Positions 23,101 to 34,241 of a stretch of DNA of 64,000 nt are shown in pieces. Source of the stretch: Isoetes taiwanensis (lineage: Eukaryota; Streptophyta; Lycopodiopsida; Isoetales; Isoetaceae); NCBI GenBank assembly GCA_021234155.1, contig JAJEKV010000233.1, positions 560,001 to 624,000 on the forward strand, given 5' to 3'. How positions within the stretch are numbered: position 1 is the stretch's first letter; each line of letters opens with the position of its first letter. The position numbers and the translations under genes are program-made. The notes under the pieces are model-generated. The model had not been told where the DNA came from and made no database searches. It saw nothing but the letters and a program-made list of their open reading frames with translations.

Positions 23101-25219
23101 GACAAGAGTATACCTAAGGCAGGTACTTCTTCAACTCAAGGGTCAAGCTGCGCAGATATAAGGATCCATCATCCCGACAATATAGCCAGCAGGGAGGAGA
23201 TCCATGATGCCTTACTTGACAGAGAGACCAACATGCATAGAGGGACAAAGGTCAGGAACTGAAAGCTGGAGAAGTGCTAGCAACCGACTTCTTCCACGAG
23301 CTCCCTAGAGGCAACAGGAGGATCAAGACTGACGAGCACAATCAAAGTCACTGGAAGGTACCTCAAGACAAGAAGATGGCATAGCACTGTGGAACGTGAC
23401 AACGTCCAAGCCATGTGATCGAGGGGATCAACAAGTAAGATTGGAAGCTCGATGAAGAAGCAACTAGGCGAGCCGAGCCGATGACTTGCATGCGGACTTG
23501 CATGCAACTTGGTAAACCCAAGGATCGACGATTCAAAGAACAACTGCAGAAGAGAACAACTCCAGAGGAGTATACCCAAAGGAATCGCGCACAGCCCCAA
23601 GAGACGCCTCCAAATAGCTTCAAGTATCATGAAGGGGGGAACAATTACCGCCCAAGAACAGGATCAGGAGGCAGACCGAAATGTCGAAGCATCAACGACC
23701 AGCACACCTTTAATTAGAATGTGATGCAAAGCGTGTTGTGCCATAGCCGACAAACACCGGAGGGCCCAAGTATACCAACAAGTTACCCCGGAGTACGAGC
23801 TGACGTACAAATAGGAGGATATAAATCGTCAACACCATTTCACCGGGAGGAACACCGATGACATTGCCAAGGAATAGGCGTGCAACTCGAAGGGAGGCAC
23901 AAGGGGGACCTAATAGCTCTAGTAGTAATTATAATTATGTAAGCTATATGCTTTGCATATATAGTTCCCTTAATTTTCCTCCCCTCCCATAGCGTAACAG
24001 ATCAAAGAAGGAGATGTTAGGCAATTTGCAGGGGTGAAGCAATCAATGTCCTCAACACTCTTCGGGCAACACGATAACGACAAGAGGACTCGACGTATGA
24101 GACGTCGATGGAGTCGAAGAAACAATATCGGATACAGAGTCGTCCTTTAGCTGCCAAGACAAAGAGTTCAAGATGAAAGATCTTCTTCAACGGTGCCACC
24201 TTCAGGCTTTTGAAAAGCGGCATGGAAGATTTCAAGTGATCAACTACACCATCAAGCCACCAGCAATGAGAGGTTTCTAATGAACAAAGTCAACCTCTAC
24301 ATCAAAGAGGAGCCACCGTCAAGGAGACTGAAGTATCGAGCGACTCGGAAGAATGTTACCTTGCTACTTCAAGCAGGCAACGAGTGGATGAGCTTCTAGC
24401 AAGCTCAAGGATCTAAGGCCATGGGGCCTAGTAGGTTAAATGTATGGACGGTAACATCCATATTGGGATTAGAAGGCATTTTCAAATATTCTCGTTGAAA
24501 GGATTGCCCCAAGATTGGGCTAAGCGTCAAAGATTGGGAAGGAAATGCATAGGAGTGACTAAAATTATACACGATTGTTAGCAGACATCCAACATATTGA
24601 AACCACTTGGTGAGATTGATCACCTCGCTAAGAAGGAATCATTACTAGGATAATTGTTGACCATGTATAAATCTAGTACCTCCAAAAGAATAATCCAACC
24701 GAAAGAAAAGAAGTAATCTAACAAGTCCAGCCAACTTGTTACGATAGCATCAATTCGATCGGTAGGAATATTCCAAGAGTTTAAATAACTAAGAAAGGGG
24801 GAATCTCTAGAATATAAAAGAATAATACATGTAAGGTACATCTAGAATAAGAATTATAGTAATCAAATAGTCTTTTGAGACAAAAGGAATTGTCATGATG
24901 ACAAAACCTTGTGGTTTAGAATCGTTCTAACTAAGTAGGTAACCCATAACTATATTGAAATAAATGATAACATAATATGTGCATCCATCTTAGATGGTTA
25001 TATATGTCAGCTAAGGCTAGTAAATTAATGCGCTAAGTAAGAAGCGTATAACCTCTTAAGGGGAGAGAATAGATATGACGTTGTGTACAACGTCATTGAA
25101 GGGGTGCAGGACCATTTTCTTTTTGAAGAAAGTGGGAGGGCTCAATCTTATGATTGAACGTACTTGCATCGAATTGACCGACCCGTAGAATAGAGTTCAC
25201 TCCGGCAATGGCCGAAGCG

Positions 25220-26502
25220 AATATGTAGCATAATAACAGGGGGTTTTCTTTGTGTTTTTGTACGCTTTTCACTAAGGTTTTCCTATGATTTCGTGATGTA
25301 TTCAAATGGATGTACTAATGCGTACATCTAGAGTGCACCATTTCTGAGCCATTGATTTTAGCCTTTTTTTTCAATGGTGAACAACCAATGGCTCACAACA
25401 AAAGCCCTTTTTTTGTGCGTGTGGTGCATAATGGGCACATGAAGGGCCATTGATTTTAGCCCAACAACCAATGGCTCACAACAAAAGCCCTTTTTTTGTG
25501 CGTGTGGTTTATAATGGGCACATGAAGGACCATTGATTTTAGCCCAACAACCAATGGCTCACAACAAAAGCCCTTTTTTTGTGTGTGTGGTGCATAATGG
25601 GCACATGAAGTGCTTGAAGGGCGCATGTAGTGCGTTTCCCCTCGGCAACACATTTCTTATCATAACTTTTGATCGAGAGCTCGTTTGAGATGATTTTTAT
25701 TGCGTTGGAAAGCTCTCCGAGATCTTTTGATAGTGTATGATATGGATATGTTTGGTTTAGTTATCTATGCTAAAACAGCAATTTTTCGGCCGGGTTTGGT
25801 AGGCTAACACATCCTACCGGTGATTATCTGAGGATTGTGCTATTGGATATTGTTTTATGGCTCATTCGAATGAAGCTTGCAAAAATTACCATGTATTTTT
25901 TTTTTAGATTTTGAGGCGTTATTAAGCAAATTCCAAGGCTTCTAGATCCTTGTGCTAACAAGCGAGAAAAGTTTTCCACTTTGGTTTCTCACCACAAGAA
26001 TCCATGGAGGCAAAAAGGTCTTTGTTAAATTCGGTTGAAAAATGTTTGTGTATGAGTGTTGCAAACTTTATGACTTTTGAATAATGGGATCAATCTGTTT
26101 CTATCTTTATAGTAACTTTTACTTATGTTCTATTTGTTTTATTGTGATCAAATTCAAAAGCTACAGGTGATGAAAGCCTCAAATGAATTCTAGTTTTTTT
26201 TTGGTTTGAATTCTAAAATTTTTGTCACCCGGAGGGGGGGGGGGTCCCTAAGGCCTCAAAGGGGCCAAATTTTTTTTTTTTAGCAACACAAACCATTAAC
26301 ATCCAACATATAAAAATTAAATCCCCCAACACATAACAACCAACACATAACAACCATTTACATTAATAACCAACACATAACTACCATTGACATTAATTAA
26401 CACAACTATTGGGTCCAACACATTTAAATTAAAATCCCCCTTAAACCCCCTTTGGTTTGGGTGCATATTCACACGGGGGGTGACGTAGGGCAGCGAGAGC
26501 CC
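25220..26502. mobile_element. Composite element, copy 1 (1.28 kb)
   Basis: Its left end (AATATGTAGCATAATAACAG) and right end (ACGTAGGGCAGCGAGAGCCC) reappear, both inverted and in the same relative order, at 60495 and 57568. The first 200 bp and the last 200 bp align with the distal copy, whereas the middle does not. The left part contains an 83-bp tandem repeat. The right end can form GGGC-agcgaga-GCCC. No transposase is seen. It lies inside the internal region of the 13.2-kb LTR element. Confidence 0.6.
25343..25620. repeat. 83-bp tandem repeat, about three copies
   Basis: The phrase ACAACCAATGGCTCACAACA starts at 25381, 25464 and 25547 (exactly 83-bp steps), followed each time by AAAGCCCTTTTTTTGTG and TAATGGGCACATGAAG. 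The distal copy of the composite element has only one unit. Confidence 0.9.
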
Positions 26503-28486
26503 TCATAATTGTATTTTGCACGTACAAAATCAACACCATATAGTATTCCGCTTCAAATCTTATAGTATTTTGCGAATCTTGTTATACAGTATAGCAAATT
26601 TTGTACTTGCATACCCCACAAACGAGGAACTTTACGTACGGTGTAGATTAAGGAATAAGGGGTGAATAGAGCGTAAGATAGATAGATACCTTAGTGCCCA
26701 GGAGGCCTTCAACGTGCGAGACTGACGTAGTAGCTAACTACACCAATGAAGTGGAGCAAAACTATGGGACCAATGCAACGACCAAGTCATCTCCAAATTA
26801 CTCCACGCTGGCATAGAATTTGCTGTACATATATGTATCATAGGGAAATAAATTAAATAACAATGGTAATGTGAGGTAGCATGTTAATTAATCCTTTGCA
26901 AGGATGCAATTCCTTTCAAGGTTAGCTATATGACCTCGGGTCCTTATACATATAAATAGAAAATAGAATTCAGATATACTTAAGTGCATCTTAGGGATAT
27001 ACTTCCAAGGGTAATGCAAGACCCAAGGAAGAGAATAAGAAGCACATCTAATTCTTGTGTATGATAATTAAAACCTTGTCTATGTAACAATAGGTCTAAA
27101 TCAGGGTTATTGTTTAATAATCGCGATCTAAAAGTCGTTAAATATTGTAAAGCTTAGAGTAAATATAATTCTAGTATCGGAAGTAATGTATCCGATACTA
27201 TGATAATGTTAATTCGTAAATATTACCGTAAGGTAATTAATATAATTGCATGCATTAAGGGAAGTACAGCAGGATCATGCAGGGGTCCAAGACTGTAATG
27301 TTTACTTAGGACGTTAACGGATGCTAGCCGACATGCAACAATTAGTGGAGGAAGTACGAAGACATCCTCTAGCAGCAAGAGGCCGGCAGAAGAGCATAGA
27401 GACAAGCTCTGCATCGACAAGGTCAAATATGCATATATGCTCGGCAAGATCATCTCCGAAGTAATTGGCTCAGGCATGTCGATTTATGTCTAGATTAATT
27501 TCATGTGTAGTTAAGATTAATCTACGCATGCAACCTATGCTAGGTATGGGTTGCATGCGTATTTACCGATGATGGGACCACTACAGTGATCTCTAGGACG
27601 TGGTGTAATGTCAATGTAGGCATGACCGCGGTTCCGCTTGGATGAGTGGAAGGTAGATTAAAAAGTCTACTTCCGTCCCACGGAAGTAGACGACCTCGAG
27701 AGATAAAAGGTCATTCAGGAATGCATTGATAGGAAAGCACCTCTACTCAATGCCTACGGGGAGGACCCTATCCTTCACGCCCAAATACGGGAAGGACCCT
27801 ATCCTCCACGTCTCAGGCAACTAAAGGTGTAGGCATGAGCGGCATATAGGCATTATAGGGCGCTGTCTCCATGGCCACGATGGAAGAAGCATCCTCTTCC
27901 TACGCCGGGAGATTAGTCATGCATTCATGTAGATAGATGGGGTGGTTCCCTTATAACCAACTTTACATTAATATTCTAGCGTGGTGTGAATCCAGGAGGC
28001 CAATGAGAATGAAGAACCGGCGAGGAGTCGCACACGAGCACTTGCATAGATAGTTCTAGAGTAGTTGTAATTTCTACCATTGAAACTAATCGCTTAAATC
28101 TTGTGTGAGATAGTAGTAAGTATGTAATTATAGATATTGTAAAATTAATGCAGGATTTCAAGGTGCAAAGACATGCAACACAAATTTTGTTAAACCGTGT
28201 TGCAAGGGATGAAGAGTACCTTGGAAGTGTAAATTTTGTATGAAATTGATAAACTTTGATAAACTTAAATGTTGTATTAAGTAAGGTTAGTAATTACCTT
28301 GCGTTGATTAAGTATGAAGTGATAAGTTAATTGGATAATGAAATAGTACAGTAATGTCTTAAACATTACCTTAGAGTAATTCTAATAATTGTGTAACTAT
28401 AATAATAATTGTATACATCAAGTTGGTTGCAGGACGGGAGGATCCCAAGGTGGGGAGAACCTTGATGCTGCGGACAGCATCATTTT

Positions 28487-28499
28487 AAGGTGGGGAGAA
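28487..28499 (+). other. Polypurine tract of the 13.2-kb element
   Basis: AAGGTGGGGAGAA immediately before the right LTR. A near-copy (CAAGGTGGGGAGAACC) lies 40 bp upstream at about 28446-28461, so the tract is duplicated. Primer for plus-strand synthesis in LTR retrotransposons. Confidence 0.8.
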
Positions 28500-31035
28500 T
28501 GTGACGTTCCAAAGCCACGATATACGGTCCCGGATCGTATATCTTGATCTTTGCCTCGTCGCAGCATTACGCCATCCCAACTGACGTGTACGCCGACGTG
28601 TAGCCAGGCGGGTAGCCCCTAGGGGGCAACTTGCAAGGTGTGTGCACTTATTTATGTGCACATTTACCCATGTGCACATTTATCTAGGTGCACATTTTCC
28701 CATGTGGACACTTTATGCCACCTAGTCATTAAAGGCAAGTGGGCCACACCCATTTATCCCACATGCTTAGAGGGATAATGGGAAACCCTAGCCCTAACCC
28801 TTTGTCTATATAGGTTAAGGAAACCCTAACTTGCCATTTTCGTCCATAGGGTTTTAGGGCTCGCTTTTTTTTGCTCCGTGAGTCAAACCCGCCTCCCGGA
28901 CTGCAATGCGGCGATTTGACTCATTAGTTTCCCTTTCTAGCTCCATCTTCTAGCAGTTCTGCAGGATGGTCGAGTTCAGAGCAGGAGGAGCGAGCCAAGG
29001 ATCAGGTATTTCGTCAATTTAATAGCCTAAACCGTCTTCCAGTCATCGAATCAGTAGGTTTAGCCTATTAAATTGCCCATAGCAGCCATCTAGATCTCTG
29101 GATACCAAGCTCTAACTAAAGAACCTAACTCTATGATATAGATTACTCGGGTTTGCAGCCATATTCTAATGAGAATGGTTGTGCTTTGACTTTTCTGGGC
29201 CTTTCTCGACTCGCGAGTCGAGAAAGACACTACTTGCCACGTGAATGGATGCAGTTATATGGAATGAATGTTCTCCATTGTATTTTGAATTCACCATTCT
29301 TTTCTTCGTTTTGACTAATGATACCGTAATTGTCAGATCCGGCAGCAGCACAGATACCGTTCAGGCATCACAGAGACCGCTCTGTGTGGTAATGCATCCG
29401 CTCAAAGGCGGCAGAGATTCCATTCTCGGGCACAGATCCCGCCACGCTACACTCTTGCCCGCCTTTGGGATAAGGTTGCTTTCGGAATGGATGCCATGCA
29501 CACGGGATAAAGAAGAGGAGAAGAAAGTAGAGACAGTCTTAAAGCTCAAAGCATCCCCGCAAGCATTGCATAACATCCACGGAGGTTGGGGAAGGAGCAT
29601 ATTCTATGAAAAGCTGCGGGGAGGAGAGTGGAGAATCGGGTGGACAGTCACCGGTGGCTCGAGAGGCACCTCCTCGTGAGGCATTCCACACTCTTGGGGT
29701 TGCCCCCAAGGTTTTCTGAGGCGGCATGAAGAAGCGTATGAAGTTAATCCCCTAAGGTGGACCACCTACCACGATGATGATAATCAGTAGTGACAAAGAA
29801 GACCGCCATGGTCTCTGCGTCCGATGTAAAATACATTGTACCTATTCAATTTATTAATAAAAATTCTTTTTCGACTAGAACTTTGGTTTCAATCTTTAAT
29901 GAATTTCCTTTGTTTGAGTTGCATTGTTCTTGTTCTCGACTCGCTATCCGAGAAAACTGGAAGAAAGCTTGGATGCACACTTACAGACAAAAATTCGAAT
30001 TAAGGATAGTTTTCGGGTCGGGGTGCTCCTTTTTGTGTAAATTAACAGGGTTCCGAAAAAAAAGTGGGAATGGAATGAGTCCCAATTTAATTAAATACGA
30101 TTTCTTCTGTGATATGCATGATGATGTATCTCTGTGGACTCATTGTATTGGGAAGGGGGGTAGAGACCCTAAAGCCTGGTAGTTGATGCTCCTAGCTAGC
30201 CTCTTTAGCACACAGTAAATTCGGCCTGTGTACAAGAACCACACCTGGTTGTGGGTGAAGGGGCTAGACTGGCTTATAAGGAGGTTCGTGTTCTGACTCT
30301 TGAACGATCCCTCTGGTGTGTAAGGCCTACCGGGGATCATTGTGGACTAGGTCTAATGGCTTGCCACTGCGTGTGGGTAAGGCATGGGCTCGACACCCGT
30401 GGAGTGATGCGTCACTCTCCATTGGGTTCAAGTCGAATAAGGGCAGTGGCCCTCTAGTCACCTTGAGTCAGCATGTAGATCTCTGGAGGGAGTGATCCCT
30501 ACCTGCCCCATCGGAACTGGGGAGATGCAACCCAGGAATAGCCCCTTTGGCTATGCATCCGGCAGGCTACAGTCAGGTCCCAACACTTTTCAACCTACTC
30601 TGCAAAGTGTGCACAGGAGAGGCGGATGGAGTGGACTACCCTAAGCCATGTTCATATGCCAGCCAAATCTATTGCCATGAATTCTGTCTGCAATGAACTC
30701 TGGAGACCCAAGCCATCAGTCATTCCCTCGAGTCTGAGCCTTGGGTAGGATTTCCCCATGTGATGTGCTGATTTTTGTCTATGCAGATATGTGATGAGCC
30801 ATCCTTCGAGATGGCTCGGTGATGTTGATGTTGTATACTAACATGTATGTTTACGCTTCCGCAGCTAGGTAGGCCCTAAGGAAGGCAGGGTAAATGACCC
30901 CTTCATTCTTCCCACTGGAACTCATCAAGATTGCAGTGATACGTGGAGGGCCCTGTATCAGTATGGAGCTGGTATGGGGGATGAACTCCTGTTTGTATAC
31001 GGTGCGGGCACCGTATATGAGTAGGGGACGTCACA
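28500..31035 (+). repeat. Right LTR (2536 bp, enlarged by an insertion)
   Basis: Aligns with the left LTR from end to end except for an extra block at 29131-30101, which replaces about 16 bp of the left LTR, and an extra ~19 bp near 30139-30157. Its 5' inverted repeat is GATATACG/CGTATATC with inner TCC/GGA, different in sequence from the left LTR but again self-complementary. GTGCAC hexamers are kept at 28635, 28649, 28665 and 28681. Confidence 0.9.
29131..30101. mobile_element. Unidentified 0.97-kb insertion in the right LTR
   Basis: Absent from the left LTR. Composition differs from its host sequence. It contains a perfect 26-bp palindrome at 29201-29226 (arm CTTTCTCGACTCG) and a related TTCTCGACTCG at about 29932. 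A 144-codon frame at 29245-29679 (ending near GGWGRSIFYEKLRGG) matches no family I recognise. No inverted-repeat ends or target duplication are obvious. An organelle-DNA origin was considered but I could not identify any organelle gene. Confidence 0.5.
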
Positions 31036-31040
31036 TTCAC

Positions 31041-32915
31041 GCTCAAAGTCCTAGACAACGTCTGATCCTCTGCCACACCGATCAGATTCCAACTCAATCA
31101 TATTGAAATCACCCACCAACAACCATGCGATGTGGTCCTCCAATCAAACCAATCTTGATCTCAATGTAGCCCAAAGTGCACCTAGACTGTTGTGTGCATA
31201 TACATTTGACAAGTCCCTATGTCCCTTATCAAACCACTTGATAAATCTATCATCGCGAATGATACTACTATATCATGCCTCCATGCTTGTAGGGGCTCCA
31301 GCTTTTATTGAGTCTGCTGCTGCCACCATAGCGTTATATTACCTAACAACCACACTTTTTGCACACCCTCCTTCTTGCACTCATGTCTCTGTAAAATACA
31401 AAAATCTGAATTCAACCTCGCAAGGTCTATAGAAAGTCTACCCCTTTTAGTTGGAGAAGAAGCAATATCTGAAAAACTCCAAGAAACTAGCTTCATGATG
31501 CAGGAGGGTCTACTGGCCGATGTTTCGAATCCATGGGAGTCACCATGAGTGCATGAACTCATCCATTTGATCGGTCTAGTGTAGTTCTGATACTACAGGA
31601 GGAACTAGCATTGTAACTACTTTAAAGCTTGCAGTTAGTTTTGCCCAATATGTCTTAAATATGTTGTATATAATTTCCAGGGCTATAGAACTGTGCTTTG
31701 TTTTCAGTTTGGGCCATTATTTATATAGTAGGTAAAGCTTTCTTTAAGTGCCCCATTAGGTATATACGGTTCCTTAGATCTAAAGCACCTGCTCATAAAG
31801 AATCATCCTTATCCATATTTATTGTCGCATATCAATTATACTCCTGAAGATCCAAATATGTTGCTCAGGATGTTTCGTGATGTACCGGATATCACATTAT
31901 AAGATATCCTTGATGTAGCATAAGCAGAAAGACAGGAAAATAGGATCCTGCGCTCGGCTAATTTTTGGGTTAGAATTATGATATGCTAAGATCTACTCTA
32001 ATTTTGGATCATGGGAACTATAATCCATGATTGGTTGGTTGTTTAAAAAGGCTAAACTCTGTTATAATAGACAGAGCTAACTACATATCTTTTTTAAATG
32101 CAATATAAAGAAACCTTGCCGTCAAAAAAGAAAAAAAAAAAGGGAAAAAAATTTGTTGCATATGTAAGAATCCACTACAAACACTAAAATGCAAGCCCGA
32201 GATCATCCAGCATTCAGAAGCAACAGAGGGCAAATTTACTGAAAATCCAACTATAGTTAAACGTAGATCCCAATCTCCAGTTTTTTTTACCTTCATCAGA
32301 CCAGAAGGTTATCCCTGGAACATTGCTCCAAATGGCATCAAATTGCTCGAACTCCAAAATCTCCAATGAATAGAACAAAAAAATTCTATAGATGCATGCA
32401 AATCCAGGTAAGCAAATGCAAAAGGGCTACATAGAATGGGTTCGACTCTCACCAAATATTTGCAAAAATAGTCGCTACCAAAGACCCCTACCATGCTCCC
32501 AAGTGATCGATTGCCTATGCTTTGGCCTTTGTTTCCTCATTTTTGTTAAACATTCTGAATGTCACAGAAGGAAGAACGGCCCTCTAAAAAGGATTTCATT
32601 AAGTAATGCCTGGAAATGCAAATCCGAGAGGTTTTTAAAGAAGGAAAAAAAGCGATTTTGTTAAGGTTCGGTGCTTATTCAGAATCCAAGAGTTTTCTAA
32701 AGAAGAAGGAGAAACAATTTTTCTGATTTTCTAGAAGTTTATATTTTTCTTAGCCGTTGGTTTGAAATTATAGAAATCAAACTACACGCTATCAATTTAG
32801 CCGACGTGGACAACCATTTGGATAGGCTGGGAAGCAAGGAAGTGTTGTACCTCAGTTAAGGCAAGCCTGTTAATAAATTTAACTTTGTTCCTAAGCCATT
32901 ACTTGAAGAACAACT
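31041..32915 (-). mobile_element. Degenerate LINE-derived segment A, right part
   Basis: Continues segment A after the 13.2-kb insertion and aligns with 41009-42634 of segment B. On the minus strand a LINE endonuclease fragment is readable: HIAWLLVGDFNMIELESD, with the GDFN motif at plus 31094-31114. Upstream on that strand (31300-31562) is VWLLGNITLWWQQQTQ-type sequence conserved with segment B. In segment B the GDFN motif is destroyed by a small deletion. No complete ORF. Confidence 0.7.
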
Positions 32916-33232
32916 TTGTGGCGTGTGCTATAGTGTTTGATAGAATAAGCATCAGCTCAAGAGTAGAGAAACTAGCTCAAGAGAATGCCGATACGAGAAA
33001 AACTGAAAATGAAAGCATATATAGGAGAAGGCAGTCCCAAAGAATGGCGGTTCTATTGTGAATCGCAATAGAACTGTGACATTCATGCTGGTGCGACAGT
33101 CAAAAGTGCAGCTCGTTATTAGGATTACGAGGAAACTTCATTTGGGGGAAAACAGAGGAGGCCAAGGATCCTGCCTCCTTCAACAAAGTGTCTGCAGGTT
33201 AATATTATATGTCACAGATTTCATACCAACTT
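32916..33232. other. Spacer between LINE segments A and B with a foldback copy
   Basis: Contains the second copy of the foldback (arms 33048-33058 and 33066-33076, CGGTTCTATTG / CAATAGAACTG) with its upstream GCATATATAGG (about 33014-33024). No gene. Confidence 0.6.
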
Positions 33233-33690
33233 GATACAACTAAAGAAAACTTTACAATTATGCAGCAGAAATCAAAGGAATAAATACACTCTCCAATCTT
33301 TAGGAGACAGTTAACCACCCAACCGGGCTCGGACTCTCACAGGAAACCGTTATCCTGTTATTTTCAAAGCTCTCGGGATACCAATCTCAGAAGGCAGACT
33401 CAAACATGGATCGCTGAGGCAGAACAGAAGGTCGGCTCAAGCTTACAGTCGGTTTTTCTCCCCTAGATTGAATGATAGCCATTGTTTTATAGGCTGAATC
33501 TATCTATTTCTGAATATCCCTTTATTGGCCATGAATAGCTATCTAAAAGGTAGTAGAACTCAAATATCTTATGATCGGCCAGAAATATCCCTGGCTCGAC
33601 CTTTTTCAGGACATATTGAACCCTTTTTGTGCAGATCCGGAAGACCTGATAACGGGTCGCGGATCCGTTAAGCCAAAAATAACAAAAGCG
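33233..33690 (-). repeat. Diverged LTR related to the gag-only element
   Basis: On the minus strand the sequence contains GAGCCCGGTTGGGTGGTTAA, identical over 20 bp to the LTRs at 36017 and 38392. It ends TTGTATCA (plus start TGATACAA at 33233), followed by AGTTGGTATGAAATC, a decayed match to the iMet primer site. The 5' end is not defined; about 33690 is where segment B begins. Inference: remnant of another member of the same LTR family in opposite orientation. Confidence 0.5.
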
Positions 33691-34241
33691 TCTGCAACGC
33701 AAAGGGGAATGAGACAATTGAACATTGCGTCTTCCTATTCAACATATTTAAGTCTACATCTCGTGGCTTCAAGTCCTTTTCCATTGCAATTTGAGCAGCC
33801 AACAGGTTTTATTGCAGTCTATCAAGGTGTCTAGAAAATTTTGCAAGAAAATCTTTCGTTTGGCTTTTGTATGGATCATCTAGTCCATTTGAAAAATGAG
33901 AATCTCCTCATATTCAAAGGCCATGTTCATTATGATGCATATGTTCTTCTCGATGTCCAACAAGGAGTTGCTAAAGGATTTGTGTGCTCATCAACTGATG
34001 ATTAAGTAAAGAGCTAATAATTTAATCCAGACGTCTTTGTCTATTGAGATCTCGAGAGGCGTTTTGCACATGCCATCCCAAAGGTGGAAAAACTTCACAG
34101 GAAACCATTAATTCCAGCTCTCTTTAGACAGTTGATTTTGCTCTGCGTATCTTTGACCTGGTAATCTGCAATAGACTGGCACAGTGGCCGTCCACCCGTA
34201 AGAGCACTTGTAGACAGGAAAACCAGGGGGGAGGATCTAGT

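Larger units (their letters stand above)
19382..28499 (+). mobile_element. Internal region of the 13.2-kb element
   Basis: No standard tRNA-iMet primer site follows the LTR. The sequence there is TGGTCTTGGAGACCAAGAGC, which could prime from another tRNA. A 66-codon frame at 19741-19941 (MYEQMEREIQEEERAEREQE) is a charged coiled-coil candidate of Gag type, but it has no zinc knuckle. 21000-23900 is GC-richer than the surroundings and encodes only short, highly charged frames with no family match. 23950-28440 is AT-rich and includes a 1.28-kb foreign block (25220-26502). No pol domain was found on either strand. Confidence 0.6.
17827..31035 (+). mobile_element. 13.2-kb LTR retrotransposon without recognisable pol
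   Basis: Both ends carry long terminal repeats starting TGTGACGTTCC and ending GGACGTCACA, so the termini are TGTGACG...CGTCACA. A 5-bp target duplication flanks it. A purine tract (AAGGTGGGGAGAA, 28487-28499) directly precedes the right LTR, fixing plus orientation. The LTRs agree closely over long blocks (17890-18180 versus 28570-28850 differ at only a handful of positions), so insertion was fairly recent. Yet the 9.1-kb interior shows no protease, reverse transcriptase, RNase H or integrase in any frame. The end sequences and purine tract resemble plant Ty3/Gypsy elements. Inference: a large non-autonomous derivative (LARD-like) moved by proteins from a relative. Confidence 0.9.

Noticed and set aside
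21042-23717. Several 70-117-codon highly charged frames inside the 13.2-kb element
   Set aside because: GC-rich composition produces overlapping frames on both strands; none matches Gag, protease, RT or integrase, so I did not call genes.
25220-26502. Helitron identity for the composite element
   Set aside because: The ends lack 5' TC and 3' CTRR with an upstream hairpin, and no A/T target site is evident; kept as unclassified.
29131-30101. Mitochondrial DNA insertion (NUMT)
   Set aside because: Compared mentally with known plant mitochondrial genes, nothing could be identified; no support beyond composition.
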